Of a stretch of DNA of 64,000 bases, positions 13,315-26,429 are shown piece by piece. Source of the DNA: Strigops habroptila. Lineage: Eukaryota > Chordata > Aves > Psittaciformes > Psittacidae. The stretch lies in the NCBI RefSeq assembly GCF_004027225.2, contig NC_044278.2, positions 58,769,743-58,833,742 of the forward strand. The letters run 5' to 3'. Below the pieces are notes generated by a model. It saw only the letters and a list, made by a program, of their open reading frames with translations. It did no database searches and was not told the DNA's origin. Position 1 is the first letter of the stretch. Every line of letters starts with the position of its first letter. Both the position numbers and the translations under genes were made by a program.

Positions 13315-13498
13315 CAGCTTACTGTGACATCTGCAACTGTATTTACTGTGACTGGAGAGCCTGTTTTGATTATCAAAATCCAGGCAAAATATTATCCATA
13401 GCCCAATAACTCAGTGAACACTGCACCACTGTTTTACTATAACTTCAGTATCACAGGTCAGTTGCTAACACAGGTGAGCAAGAACCATGGGAACAGAG
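13315..13498 (+). pseudogene. Possible decayed Ig-domain exon
   Basis: A plus-strand frame is bounded by an AG at 13,313-13,314 and a strong donor-like GAG|GTGAGT at 13,498/13,499. It reads TVTGEPVLIIK, then PLFYYNFSITG, then NRGEYQ, in the order expected for the B, C and F strands of an Ig domain of the PECAM/Fc-receptor-like type. It has one in-frame TAG (13,399-13,401), the two canonical cysteines are missing, and the final frame crosses the donor. It is either a dead exon or a coincidence. Confidence 0.22.
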
Positions 13499-13899
13499 GT
13501 GAGTATCAGGGCAAAAGGATACACACAATACTTTTTCTTCTATTCCCATAACAAGATAGTCCTTGAGTGACTGCCAGTAGGAAAAATGAAGAAATCTTAA
13601 TTAAATTCATCAGAAAATCTCTCTGTGGCTGTTGAAAATATCAATATGGAGGTTTTTCCTGTTCTTTTGTTGTTGTTGTTTTTTCCCCCAACTACAAAAT
13701 GCTAATTTACAGCTGTGGTCCAGCTGTCCTTTTTAGCAATAAAAACTCACAGAATGAATGTCTCCAAGGGAGAAAGCAAAATGCTAGTGGGAGCTGGGAT
13801 TGCTTAACACCGCAGTCAGCATTTGCCAACTCATTTTTAAAGGTTCCACTGACAGAAAAACAGCTCATGAACTACTTCTGTATTCCACATTACTGTTAG

Positions 13900-16800
13900 C
13901 TTTATTTTGACTAGGGAGAATGCCAGCTCTTCAGGCAATGGAAAGTTTCGGTAGAGAACAAAATAGCTCTTGCAGGTACTTTCGGAAGCAACAAGAAATT
14001 ATTAGTTCAAAACGTAGTAATGAAACCTGTGAGGGAAATTGTCTTCCTTCTTTTCTGTAACATGATTCAGCAGAAGGAATTATCACAAAATAAATACATA
14101 ATTAGAAATGTATAAAATGTATTAGAGATGCTGCAGGCTGTTCAGGCAGGTCTGAGGACTGGATTCATCTTCTCCAGTGTAGACATCTGCTTGAGTTCAT
14201 GAACTCTGTCCTAAGTGCTCAAGTCAAGCTTTGCAAAAGCCTGAGAGATCTGGGAGCTGGAAGTCCTGAAGAGCTTGCCCTGAAAGGATGGTTATAAGGA
14301 GGAATGTGACAGGTAGAGCTGGGTAATGGGAAGAAGGAAAATCTAAGTAGATGGGTATGGCAGGGGGACACTGATACCTTGTCAGCAAGAAAGCTGGAGA
14401 CTGTTTTAGTTTCTGCTGAGGGCTGTAAGAGGACAGGATTTATGAGAAGCTATTGTGCTGTAATGAGTTGATCTCCTTGGGGTTAAGACAAGAGAGAAGT
14501 GCAAGGTTACTCTTATAAATTCTGAGCTAATGTTTGTGTTTGAAGGACACATGGAAGGAAAAGGGAAGAAGCAAAACCATCTGAGTAGTGTTATGTGTTA
14601 TGAATGCTGATGATGACTGGAAGTCTACTGAGAAAATAGGTGTGTCCTGATCAGTGTGCTGCAATGAATGACAGGGATGCCACAGGGAGGGCTCTGTCAT
14701 GGGTAAGCTTCTTCTGTTTATATATGGGAAAGGCAATGAAAATCTGCCTCGTAGGCTTCAAATCTGTCAGGTTTTAAGGTGGATCAATCTTAATTGGAGC
14801 TAATATGCCAGCACTGAGCAAAAGCTATTGCATGACACAGCCATAGCAGTCTCCTATTTAAAGTGGTTTTATTAATTTACCTCCATGTGTACTGCTAATT
14901 AGATGACTGAAATCCAGTTTCTACTTCTTATTTCTAATTTGACTCTTTCTATTTTCCTTTCTCTTTGCCTTTGGCTCCTCTTTTTGGAACCTAGGTTTGT
15001 GGCAGAGTGGATACACAATGGTTGCAAAGAAAAATCACTGTCTCAAGTACAGTATTTTGGACTTTACAACATGTACTAAAGAACGGTGGATAGATGAGAA
15101 ATAAAAATCTAGTAATAAGCATAAATTATGAGCCATTTTTCCCCAAACAGCCTGAGAGTATAAAATTTTTGACTGAGGGAACATATTGTAATTTCAGCTA
15201 TGTTCACCACTCCAGGTTACTTGGGCTTTTCCTAAGACTTCCTTGCAATTAGGCTAGCATCAGGTCCATATTAAATTTGTACACAAAGCTTCTGAAGACT
15301 AATCAAGTAGAAACTACTAACAATGGCAGTACTGCCTATTTGTTATGACACTTCAACAAAAACAAGGTGAAAAAATAGGAAAATCAAAGCTTCTGCATGA
15401 ACTCAGTGACGATGCCAGTACAGGACCCTTAAACATGTATACAGCAGACAAAAAATCGACTGCTTGGCAAAATATTAATCAAAGTATTCTGCTTGTCTCT
15501 GGAAGCATCTGAGACAGCATTTAGCAAGTGATTCATATTCAGCCCTACAAAGTCTGAGCTCAGCCCTATGAAAGACAGCAAATTACTCCCCAAAGGCAAA
15601 GGGTTCATGCTCCAATCAGGGAAAATCAATTGCTGTAGACAATTAATTCTTATTTTATCATGAGCATTACCTTTCACACATCTGCTACTTTGATTTTATT
15701 GCTTTTTTGCTGCAAGGAATGTCATAGCTTAGGCAAAAAGTAGCTCGGCATTCTGTTTCCTATGCTTCATGCTGTTCCAAGCTTTTACAAGTGGTAGAAG
15801 AAAGCAGTACTACAGTCATTTCTACGTGCTTCTAAGGCAACTAATCCTTCCATCTAACATAGGGTGAAATTTCCAACATACCTCAGTGTCTCCTGAGACA
15901 GAGTTTTATTTTTCAAAGCACAATCCACTGCAAGTTACTGCTCATAAATATTCTTCCTTTTTCAGTCACCATATTTCAAGGTCTGCTGTAATTGTGTGGA
16001 TCCTTTTTGTGCTCTTCTAGAAATCTAAAGAATTCTCTTGTATGGGTTTCCTCAGGCCACTTTGTTGCTCCAGTTTACTTGCTACTTTTGTTTATATAAT
16101 TTTAGTGGTATTCTAGCAAGACACTGGATAATCTTATCATATACATGCAGCCATTGTACAGTTTGTACAGATTTTATTGTGTGCCCGTTTCTGGCTGGGT
16201 AAGAAGGTTAAATCTAGAATTCCTTTGCTTGAAGTTCCAGGTTCCTTTTCAGCATATTTGCTGAATATGCTGAATGGCCCTTTATTGTACACCATTTAAG
16301 AACAATTTCTGGCTGCACACTGTACATAGCAAATTGCAAAAGCAGAAGTTAGAAAGCTGCTCATAACAGCTGACAGATCATAGTAATTACAAACAAGGAC
16401 ATTTTAAACTCATGCTAGATATATATGAGGTATAAACCACTGCATCCATCTTACAGACGTCACCGCAAATAGATTACAGCCATTTCAGTTGCACTTCTGC
16501 TGACTCCAAGAGCTCTAACCCACAAAACAGGATAAGATCTTGAGGTGGCTATGTGTCAGGCAGAGATACCAAGTTGTGAAACTTGATTTTTATTTCAGTG
16601 ACTCAAATACTGGCTAGTGAAGCTGTCACTTGCTTTGGCTCTGATATGTATTGTTAGTGCCAACATACTGTCTCCACGTCAAGGAAATCCTAAGCTGACC
16701 AATAATAACATTCCTGGCCTGCCTTGAGAACTGCTTCAGTTAAAACCAGAACTGTTCAGGTAATGTTCTGAGTTCATTAAGTAAATGTACTACATTTACT

Positions 16801-19800
16801 TAAGTATTAATGTGGTAAAGACAAAAAAGCAGGGGTTTAGACCTGCTCAGCCACATTGGAAATGAGCTAGGCTATAGAGCTTCTGTGTGCTGAAGGCAAA
16901 AAAGAAAAATCCCCAACAACTGTCAGCATTACTCTGAGGAGGCATGGGAAGAAGTCACAGAAAAGACAGAAAAGAAGCATCCTGTTAAGAAAGCTGCAGT
17001 GATTCTGGGTGGACAGGAGGAGAAAGGTGCTCCTAGCATGCATTCCTGGTTTAGTGTTGCAGTGGCAGTCATATAACTGCGGAGACTTCCTGCACTTCAG
17101 CCGTAGTTGCACATGGAAACATGTACAACTGATGAAAGATCTTCTAGCCTTTTTTAAAAAGAAGAGTTAAATATCTATTTTTATTTTAAATGAGATTCCA
17201 GTTGCAAAAGCTGTCATTTGAGATAACTGGTATGTTCAGGTTTTTCACTTACTTAAAAGTGAATTTGAGATTAGTCGCTCTACCCAGTATAAATTTGCTT
17301 AAGTGCAGATGGATATACCTCATAAAATACAAACTCTCTTTGGTATGGAAATGTTCAACAGTGTGACTGAACAAGCCTCAGTACATGAAAACCTGTTTCA
17401 GGTTACTGCCATGTGTACAAAATAGGCCTGACATGCTATTGAAGGAGTAACACTATATAACCACTATTGTGAATTCAATGTGATGTCCTGTGTCCTTATG
17501 TTTCTTTTGCTACCCTGTCCTCCCAAAGAAGAGAGAGATTTGTACAAGAGGGCATTAAGGGAAGGGATCTAGTAGGATATCCAGCTACTCAGTTTTGATT
17601 TGGGCTTTGGATGTGGCTTACTAGAAATTCAACCACCCCCAGATTTAAGATTTTCTGCAATAATGATCTTGGTGGGCACAAGCTCTGTTGTTGTGCTAAA
17701 ACAAGTGTATTCTGACTTTAGGAGACTCAGGACTGGTTTGTGTTTTCAAAGATTTACAGCTTTTGGAGGTGCAGCAAGCTGTAGCAAGACTTAACTTAGT
17801 ATAAATAAGCTCTCTAGTAGAGATTTCTGTTTTTTGCTTGCTTTCTCCATTAATCTATACTAAAGTACAAGTCCAAGGAGCCCTGTGGAGAACTTCAGTG
17901 AAACACCAGACTGCCTTTGCTTTAACTAGTGTGACATAGTCATCACTTCCAACATCAGTGATTGATGTGTCAGGAGCTGTACCTTTCAGGGCCAACTGGA
18001 ACAACCTACTGTGTTGCTCTGGCCAGTTACTCCACGATACTGCAGGACACAAACCTCTGTCTGGGTTCTTGGTGCTGACTGGTTTCAAAAGAATGAAGTC
18101 TCCCTAGCAGCAACCTGGCATCAGCCCAGAGGTCTGAGCCCTGAAACATGTATCAGAGGCCTGTAGTTGGAAGCAATGGCAGGCTTTTCCCAATTACATG
18201 TGAATTTGGCACTTAGGTACACTCACACAGTTGACTGTGTAATGATGGTAACAGGTTTGATTGTAAAACTCACTTGGGAACAGAGCTCTACAGTGGAACA
18301 AGAACAGAAATTTGCAAAATTGCTCCTCTCTAAGCAGAGCCTTACTAAATATTTCATGATCAATTCATTCACAACACTCTTAGGAAACTCTAGGAAACAT
18401 CGTCTGCTCTGAGAAAAGTGCATACTTTGCTCCTGAATCACAATTTGTCAGTGCTGACACTTGTGTGTGTGTTCTTTTGGAAGCATCCTTTTGGTTTGGA
18501 GTGATTAGTTTCTCTAAAATGAGTAACAGAGAATACTTGGAGTTTTCACTTTGAAAGTGCGGTCATGACAGATATGGGGTATCAGAATTATGGAAATAGT
18601 GATGTATGCCAGATTCTACACATGACCATTTTATCTTCAACATTATCAAATATTACATGCATCCAATATATAATTGTTACTCTTCCTTGAGCCTGCTGGG
18701 TTTCTGGTATCTTCCTATTCTCTTGCTACATGATGGAGAGCTTTCCTGGTCATTGCTAGCTACTGGGAGACACTTCTTTGTCTGAATACCTGTGTCACCA
18801 ACTTTTAAACTTTGGATATTGTGGAATAAAATATTGGACAGATAAACAATTAGAGAACTTTAATATCTTTGTTCTTAAGATTGCTATGGCCTATGAAGTT
18901 CCCCTGATTTAGCCAGTCAGCTTAACACCACCCTTGACTCAAAAACAGTGAAGGCAAAAGCAGATAAAAGCATTCTGAATGGCTAAAATAGACATGAGAG
19001 CTTGCAAAGGCTTACTATAATCACGCACAGCAACAGGAATAGAAATTTACTCATCCAGCTCAGAGAGGGTTTTCTCCCCCTTATATCATTGGATAAGCTG
19101 GTAAACATTTCACAGCTTTCTTCTCTGAGAGTTCCATGGCTCAACCCAGCTCTTCATCCTGATATTGTCAACATGGAAGAAGGCCAGTATGGGAATCCCT
19201 TCTTTCCTCCAATTAGCATTAATGAAACTAAGTGGGAAGCAAACCAGCCCTTCTACCCAAAAAGCCTGAGCTTCCAACTTGGGAAAGTGTGAACAGAGTA
19301 TCTCCTCTACAATTTAGTAAGTTAAAACATGCCTTTCCACATTTTTCCAAACCCTTAACCAAGTTGACGGTCCCTTCACACTGGTTTGGAAATTGCTCAA
19401 ACTCGAAGATGAAGCTTCTTACATTACATTTTTATAATTCATATTAAAATGTACATTTACTTCAAAGTTAATGCATGCAGATGTTGAGTAAAAATGGAGA
19501 CAGAGATAAGGAATCACTCTGAGTACCCTACAGTCATGCCTTGGAAGAGTGGCCAGCAGTAAGCTTATGGAAACCAAAATGAAGGAGATGAAGGCAAACT
19601 CAAGGGGGAAGAGGCACTGAATTGAAAAAAAAATGGACAAGGAAAAAATTTCAGAGGAACTTCTCCTTGTCTGGAAAAATTTGCATTTCTGTGTTTGAAC
19701 ATGTTTAATTTCACCATCAAACTACAGAATGAGAACTATATAGAGTTACTACCCAAACCCTAAAGGAAGAAAACTATTGTTTGGACTGGAGAAGTGGTGC

Positions 19801-20229
19801 CCTGTCACAGCAGAAGGGACAGATGACCAAACCAGATAGAAAGTAAACACTTACACAATGGAAAGCAAACAAAGCTCTGCTCTAAATAGAGAGGTTGAGC
19901 AACTTCAGGTAATGGAATACGGGAATGGTGGCACCAGGCACTCACATGACTGTTCTGGTAAACACCTAACAGAAGTGAGTCCCTGCACTCACTGCATCAG
20001 TGAGGTGCCGGATTCACCAAGAGCTGGTTTCACGTGTGCTACACAGGTTCCCAGGGCACATATGGTTATGTCTGGTGTGTCCTGGATGTATCATGGTGCA
20101 CAGACAGAATCTGTTTCTTTGAAGACATGAAACGTCTCCGCTCCCACCAGGCTGCCAAATGGGTGTTATCCCTGCATGACGGCCAAGCCGGAACGCCGAG
20201 CTGGCCGCAGGACTCTCCCGCTTTCCAAG
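13900..20229. other. Intergenic sequence upstream of the first CpG island
   Basis: No gene was recognised. A minus-strand open stretch at 15,429-15,677 looks faintly protein-like but has no supportable family or splice sites. An 11-bp-arm palindrome sits at 16,248-16,274. Confidence 0.45.
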
Positions 20230-21020
20230 ATCAGCCTGGCCAGCGCTTGCCAGGAGCCCCGTGGGCAGCCTAATGGAAAACGGGTGTCTCCACACCGCTA
20301 AAGTCAGCTCGGCCGCGCTGGCATCGCAGCCTGAAGGCAAGCTAAACCCAGGCGCGGCGGCCATAGGAAGTGGGTTGATGCCAGAGAAAACACGATTAGC
20401 CCGAACTTCGGGGGGATGCCCCAAAGGAGGCCACACGGGACACCACCGTGAGGGCCAGCCCGCCCGCGTCAGGTGCCTCAGGCCCTCGGGGGTCACTTGG
20501 CTCTGGACGGCTCCCCGGATGCCCCACAGCCCTTCAGCCCACCCTGCAGCGGGCCGAACCCTCACCGCCACCAGCAGCAGCGGGCCGGCCCCCCAGCGGT
20601 GCAGGCGGCGGGGCGGGCCGTTGGGCGGGGCGAGGCGGCGGCCGGGGCTCCGGCTGGCCGGGCGAGGCGGGGCTTGCTGCCACCCGCTCGGTATGTGGCA
20701 TGGGTCGGGTCGGCCGGGTCGGCGCAGGGAGCGGATGGAGGTGAGGAAGGGCAGCGGGCAGCGTGGGGACAGGCGCCGCGCTCCCTCCCTCCCGAGGCTC
20801 GGCTCGGCTCGGCTCGGCTCGGCTCGGCTTCCAGCGCCGCCGGCGTGACGGGGGCGGGGGAGCGGCGGGGTGTCCGGCTGCGGCGGGGTGTCCGGCTTTT
20901 CCTCCCGCCGCGCCGCGGCCCGTTTGGCAGTGTGGGGAGCGGGCGGTGGCGGGGGGGCCTTTCCATCGTCCCCAGGCCGGTCAGGGTGTCCAGTTGAAGG
21001 CAGGATCAGCTCCTTGGCAG
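20230..21020. promoter_or_regulatory. CpG island 1, probable IL1R1 promoter and first exon
   Basis: About 0.8 kb rich in G, C and CpG within otherwise AT-rich DNA. It contains Sp1-type GC boxes (for example GGGCGGGG at 20,623-20,630) and a six-copy GGCTC pentamer run at 20,796-20,825. The next recognised exon is the IL1R1 signal-peptide exon at 26,363, which begins with an acceptor and untranslated bases, so at least one non-coding exon must lie upstream. This island is the obvious place. A donor-like ATGGAG|GTGAGG near 20,738 is one possible exon end. Its orientation is unproven, and it could also drive a minus-strand transcript. Confidence 0.65.
20796..20830 (+). repeat. GGCTC pentanucleotide microsatellite
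   Basis: Six perfect GGCTC units followed by GGCTT, inside CpG island 1 and next to the presumed start of transcription. It is likely length-variable. Confidence 0.9.
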
Positions 21021-21371
21021 GTAGACTGAAGTTGCTGGTAGGTCACAAAAACCCCAAACCCTTGTTTTCTGTTAGTTTCAGATGTGTTTTGATACACGGT
21101 GTATGGCTGCTGGTTTGCCACCAAATAGCTTCCTTGGAAGTCGTGTTTTCATTTGTGCATTTCTGTCTGTTTCTTCGTTGTGTACTGTGTTATACAAACC
21201 CAGGTAGGAAGTGTGGTATAAAAATGAGGACTAGGAGCGCTGAACGCTACCGCGTTTGTTAAAGTGCTTGTAACAGGAAGCAGCATAAAGCTTGGCATAA
21301 ATCTTCCTGACCCAGTAAACCACTACAGAAAGTATTTATTGCATAACCATAATAAAATGGGGGCTCTTTTT

Positions 21372-21424
21372 TAGAATCATAGAATACCGGGTGGGAAGGG
21401 GCCTCAAGCATCATCTGGTCCAAG
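21372..21424 (-). repeat. CR1 LINE 3'-end fragment
   Basis: About 50 bp in reverse orientation. It begins with the octamer-type 'tagaatcatagaat' and continues into a diverged 'gtgggaaggggcctcaa' segment typical of CR1 tails. Confidence 0.75.
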
Positions 21425-22873
21425 CTTTAAACTTTTTTTTTAAACTGTTCCTATGACAAGAGCAGGGCTTTGCGTGAAGGAGCTGTCTGCAGAAATAGCA
21501 GTACCAAACCTAGCAAGGAGCTCCTGCTCTGGCAGTCCTGGACCTGTGCTGGTCGCAACCGAGGTAGTGGTTGGCAGCAGCCTGTGGAGCCGCAGCTTGG
21601 TAGGAGCAAGCTGTCCAAAACTACTGAGATGGATCAAGGTTCTGGTTTGTTTTCAGCAGCAGCTCTTAAGTTTGAACAATTTTCATAAGGAACTTGAGCA
21701 AAATACTGGATCTGTTTTGCTTTTCTTTGTAAATTCGGCAACAGCACACTTGTTTGACTTACACCGTTTGTATGTCCCTGGATTCTCAAAAAACAGATTG
21801 GAGTTGCTAAATGAACACACTCGCCTTTCATATAGATTGTGAAATTGGAATGCTGTAAAAGCTAAGAGATTGGCATAAATTGGTATAAAACCCTTGAATA
21901 AAAATTGGTTTATAATGCAGAATCCTTAATTCAGATATTTTAAATTAATCCTTAAATAGCCATTACTTTTTTTTTTTTAACAATATTAGTGATTTCCTCC
22001 CTCCAAGAGAAGTACACTTATTTTTTAATACTTTGCATCATTGTGGTTTTGATACAGTTTTATCTGCATGAGCCCTTCTGGTCCTTTTGAGTGCCTCTTA
22101 AATGTACTTTGAAAATGTTAGTGGAAAAGTAATAACTTACTTTGAACTTAAATAAGAAATATTCCACACTAAACTCCACATTACTTTATATTGACAGGTA
22201 GCAGGGGTTGAAATGACATAGAGAAGTCTTCAAAGCGCTGACTGCGAAATGAGCTCCTTCCACTGCATGCTGAAAGGAGGTACTGTTTTGAATTGAACAC
22301 TGAAAAGATCACTCTTTTCAAGTTCATTTGGGTGCTATCATTGCCTCCAGTTTGATGTGAGGCTGAAATGGAAGGATAAGTAGTTCTTCACTGTACTAGA
22401 ATCAACTGGTGGTGGCTGGTTATGAAGAGCTGGAGATATCTGTACAGTTGTTTAGAGATATAGATGTGTTTTTCTTCTCCTGTGCTTTGGTAGAAGTTGA
22501 GGCAATACTTGTAACAAACACTTGGCTCAGATTCACATTTAAAGCCATGAACTTTGTCTAAAAGTTCAACTGGAATTTAGCTTGTAAAGATTTAACTATT
22601 GCAGGCTTCTTTCCAAACATTCTTCTTTGACTTCTGTGTCTTCATTTTGATGTAGCTTCAACAGAATGTCTTGGATAATGGGTTTTACATAAAGGTAATG
22701 CTTTTGTGTAGTCATGCAACTTGCAGGATTGTCTGGAAAAGAGACGTTTAGGGACAAAAGTTTGTGGTCATCACTTTGGTGTCAGAATACCACAGTGGAT
22801 AACCAGATCCACTTCTGGAGGGTACTTCTGCATCATTTTGTGTGACTCAGCATTTGCGCATGCCCCTGTGAAA
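21425..22873. other. Presumed IL1R1 5' intron, no coding exon seen
   Basis: This AT-rich sequence lies between CpG island 1 and the signal-peptide exon. Untranslated exons could be present but cannot be recognised by eye. Confidence 0.5.
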
Positions 22874-22955
22874 TCACAGAACCACAGAATAGTTTGGGTT
22901 GGAAGGGATCTGAAAGATCATCTAGTTCCAACCCTCCTGCCATGGGCAGGGACAC
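22874..22955 (-). repeat. CR1 LINE 3'-end fragment
   Basis: A reverse-orientation CR1 tail of about 80 bp with the conserved 'gtttgggttggaaggga' and 'catctagttccaaccctcctgcc' segments. It is severely 5'-truncated and sits in the presumed 5' intron of IL1R1. Confidence 0.9.
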
Positions 22956-25900
22956 AAAATGATCAGCTGCATTTTGTTTAAATATTGAGCGTGTTAGACC
23001 GGAAAGTTGGGACCTCGGGAAAGTGGTAGACTGGAAACGAGGTGTGGTCTGTTAGAAATTTTATCTTGTTGTGGTTTAACCCTGGTTGGCAGCTTAACAG
23101 CTTACTCCTGTTGACTGCAGTAAGCACAAGGAATGAGGTGTGAGCTGTACGAGTTGCTGTGGTGGGTTGAATCTTGGTTTGGTGGTTGTACTTTGGAGCA
23201 TATGGCCACACATGGGTTTGGTTCTTCACACCCTCCCTGCCCTGTTTCGATTAAACTGTATTCAAGTGTTAGTTAAAAAGTGAATTGAGTTCTTTTATGT
23301 AGGAAGACCACTAAATTGGGGCATTTTCCACTTCTACACTATTATGTTATTTGCAAAGGTGACAATGACTTGCCTTTTAACCACAATTTCTGTGTTGTTC
23401 TGTATGGCTCAAAGGCTCAGGATCTGAGCCTTGCTGTCATGAGTCCATGTAGACAGTGATCAATATTTAGAGCTACTTAAATTAACAGTGATGTGCTGAA
23501 ACACATTCGAGGTGCTTAGATGCTTTTTATGCTACTGTCTTAAGCATTTTTTCATTGTGTTGGCCTTTGCAAGGATCTCTCATATCTATGTATTTATAAG
23601 TTATTTACAAGTAAAATTCTGCTGCACGCAGACATAGGGACCCGGTATGTCTCTAAACCTATTATGGCATTTAAAGTTGGCAGTGTGCCTAAGGCAAGTA
23701 GAGGGGCAAGTTCTGTGAAGATAGACATCCTGCAAAGAACAAAATGCCAGTATCTTAAATTAGGTCAATGTGTTTTCTACTTCTGTTTTCAAGATGGTAA
23801 TTTTAGACATTTGAAGGAGCAGTAGTAAGTTGTATTTTAGCTATGGGAAGATAAATACTAGGAAAGTAACTTGGAAATCAAACCTTTTAATTTTTTAGTA
23901 GCTTGAACTACAAACACGATTGGTGGTGCAGGGTTTTGTTTGTTGATGCTTGTCTTCCCCCTCGCCTATTTCTTAAAAGACTTTACATAACGTTTTTCCT
24001 TTGAACCCAGCAAATTTTGAGCTGAGGCAGTGTTCCAGACTTAGTCTGTAGGCAGTGTCGTCAGTGAAATTGCCATTCTCTCTACATAAGTGAGATTTTT
24101 GAGCTTCTGTGATCGTATCACAGGGGCATTTCATATTGCCAAGGCTGGGATAGAAGGCACTACAAGGCTAAAGTTATTAGGTATTTTAACAAACATCTGC
24201 TTTTTACATCAAGTTTGCTGTTTCACATTTCTGGATTTTGGGTAGTGTTTCTCTGTATGGTCTGCTTAAGAAAAAGTGTAAAAACCTTGTGTGGTCACTT
24301 GAAACCACCTGACCAGAACAGAAATGCTCCATATGCTGTGAGGTATTGCAACTACAAACGCTAGAGGCTTCTTCTCTTCTTTCCAGAGTTTTCAAGCTTT
24401 ACTGCTGCAATATTTGAAGGTGGTGTGTGTGTGAATTTTGAAAGAGTAGAACTTTTAAAAATTTGATCATTAGCATACAATATTATAAAAATGTCCACCC
24501 TTGGTACTGAAGACCAGTAATGGATGCAAAATATAAAGCTTAACGTGTTGGATTGCTTAGTTATTCTTCTCTTGACCTAAATTTAAGTATTCTGTGTTTC
24601 CTCTTAGTAGTTAAAGCTATCTTACAAAGTAGCTACTTATGTCTGGTTTTTGGTGCTTGCTTGACACCTGTGTAATATCATGTTATTTTTGACAGAGACT
24701 TTATTTTCCAAAGGCCTTTGCTAGAATTCTCGGTCAATATTTACTGCAAGTTTGTTGTTGCTCTTTTGTTTTCAGTCATCTCTCTGCTGTAGGCAGAGGG
24801 ATGCTCTTGCTTTTACATTTAGGATGCCTGTAGAAAATTTGGGGTTGTATGTGGATGTTGCTATCCAAATGATGTGTTTTGTAAAATCCATTTTTAACTC
24901 TTCTCCACTCTTTACAGGTAAATTGAAATTCCAGGAATGATCGATCAGCTCATTGGCAAGTTACAGGAAAACCACAGACAAGGCAACTAAATAAAAACTA
25001 TGATATGAGTGCTTTGTCAGATGAACTGTCCAAAAGAAGTACGTACTCAGAAGCTGTTACATTGAAGCGTTGAACTCTGCTTTGTGTTTCCCTCCCTACT
25101 ACCCCGACACATCTGCATATGAAATGTTTCAAAAGAAGGAGCTGGTGTGGCTTATTTGTCACTAAAGTGATCTACACTGGATATAAAAGTAAGTCAAGGC
25201 CACGAGTGTTTTTCAGGGAACACCATCTCTTCTTCTAGCCATTTCTAGCTGGGTAGAAGGCAAATATTAATTAGGACCTGTGCAATGAATGTTTTGCAAC
25301 AGACCACTTATGTGGGAAACCAGATTGCTTTAGGACAAGAGGGAGCAGCATGCAAAATAGTCAGGAACTGAGGAAAGGCAAAACAGGTAAATGCAGACCT
25401 TGACATGTAAGGAGCTGTCAGAAGGGAAAGGAGTTAAGCGTTTTCCAGGTGGTTGACAGCAGAATGCTTGGGAAGGGATCTGATGATGTCTTCCCAAGAA
25501 AAAGCAGCCACATCTGTGAGGGGAGCAGGACTTGGTTAAGATTTAGATGTTTTGTGGAAGCCACTTGCAGGCCATGAAGGCAGTAGGGGTCTGTTCAGTC
25601 ACATCTTTATTGGAGAAAGCTGCAAAGAAGACCTGAGATGTGAAGTGAAATTACAGTTCTTGAACGCTTTGTTTTGTGTCTGACCACAGCAATTCATATT
25701 AGCTGCGGTTTCCACACACTTGACTTTAAGTGCCAAATCACACTGGAGTTATAGTGTGCTTGTCTTCCTTCAAAGAACTACAGGTTCATCTACTCTTAAA
25801 AGCAGTGCTTCCTCAACTGTACAAAAACATTTTGAAGAATGAAACCTCATGCATCTCTGCATCTCTGTAGCTGTGTCTCTTGTAAACATGTGGAAAGAGG

Positions 25901-26004
25901 AGTAGCTTAATCAAGCTTGTCTCTTACATTATAGAGTATAGTTGAAATCACTGTATGCTAGCATAACTTGCCTGTGCTAGAGGTTGTGTTTTTTGGGTTG
26001 GTGG

Positions 26005-26050
26005 GTTTTTTTTTTTTTTTTGGATTTTTTTTGTTTTGTTTTGTTTTTTT
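26005..26050. repeat. T-rich low-complexity tract
   Basis: Runs of T interrupted by G (TTTTG-type) lie about 300 bp upstream of the IL1R1 signal-peptide exon. Confidence 0.85.
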
Positions 26051-26362
26051 ATCTGGCTTAGCTATGCTGGTGAAAGAAAAACACAAATTACACTTTATTG
26101 CAAGAGTTAATTCCAGTAGAAATTTGGAAAAATTCCAGTAGAAGGTTGAAAACTGGGCGGCCTTCTGTGGAGGCTGATGGTTGCTGTAGCGGAAGTCTTC
26201 AGAGGCTGGGGATGAATTACCAAACCCATTTTTTATTTTTTCCCTCCCCAAGATGACTAATGCTTCTGCTGACTTTTTGTATTGAGAAGTAATGCAGGGT
26301 GCAGAGAACACCACAGCTTGAACACTCTTACTACGCTAACGGAAAAAAATTCTTCTTTGCAG

Positions 26363-26429
26363 CAAAAGATGACATCTACGTTTTTGCTTATTGGCTGTCT
26401 CATTCTATTGATACCTCTGCTCAGTGCTG
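26363..26429 (+). CDS. IL1R1: IL1R1 coding exon 1 (signal peptide)
   Basis: The acceptor TTCTTTGCAG ends at 26,362 and is followed by six untranslated bases and ATG at 26,369. It encodes [20 protein letters not shown], a typical signal peptide, and ends at the donor G|GTAAGT in phase 1. The acceptor before the ATG shows that transcription starts upstream of this exon. Confidence 0.92.

Noticed and set aside
15429-15677. Minus-strand stretch with protein-like composition
   Set aside because: No convincing acceptor or donor and no recognisable family; too weak to call.
20014-20997. Several long overlapping frames in CpG island 1
   Set aside because: GC-rich DNA lacks stop codons; frames overlap on both strands and are rich in Arg, Gly, Pro and Ala with no domain.
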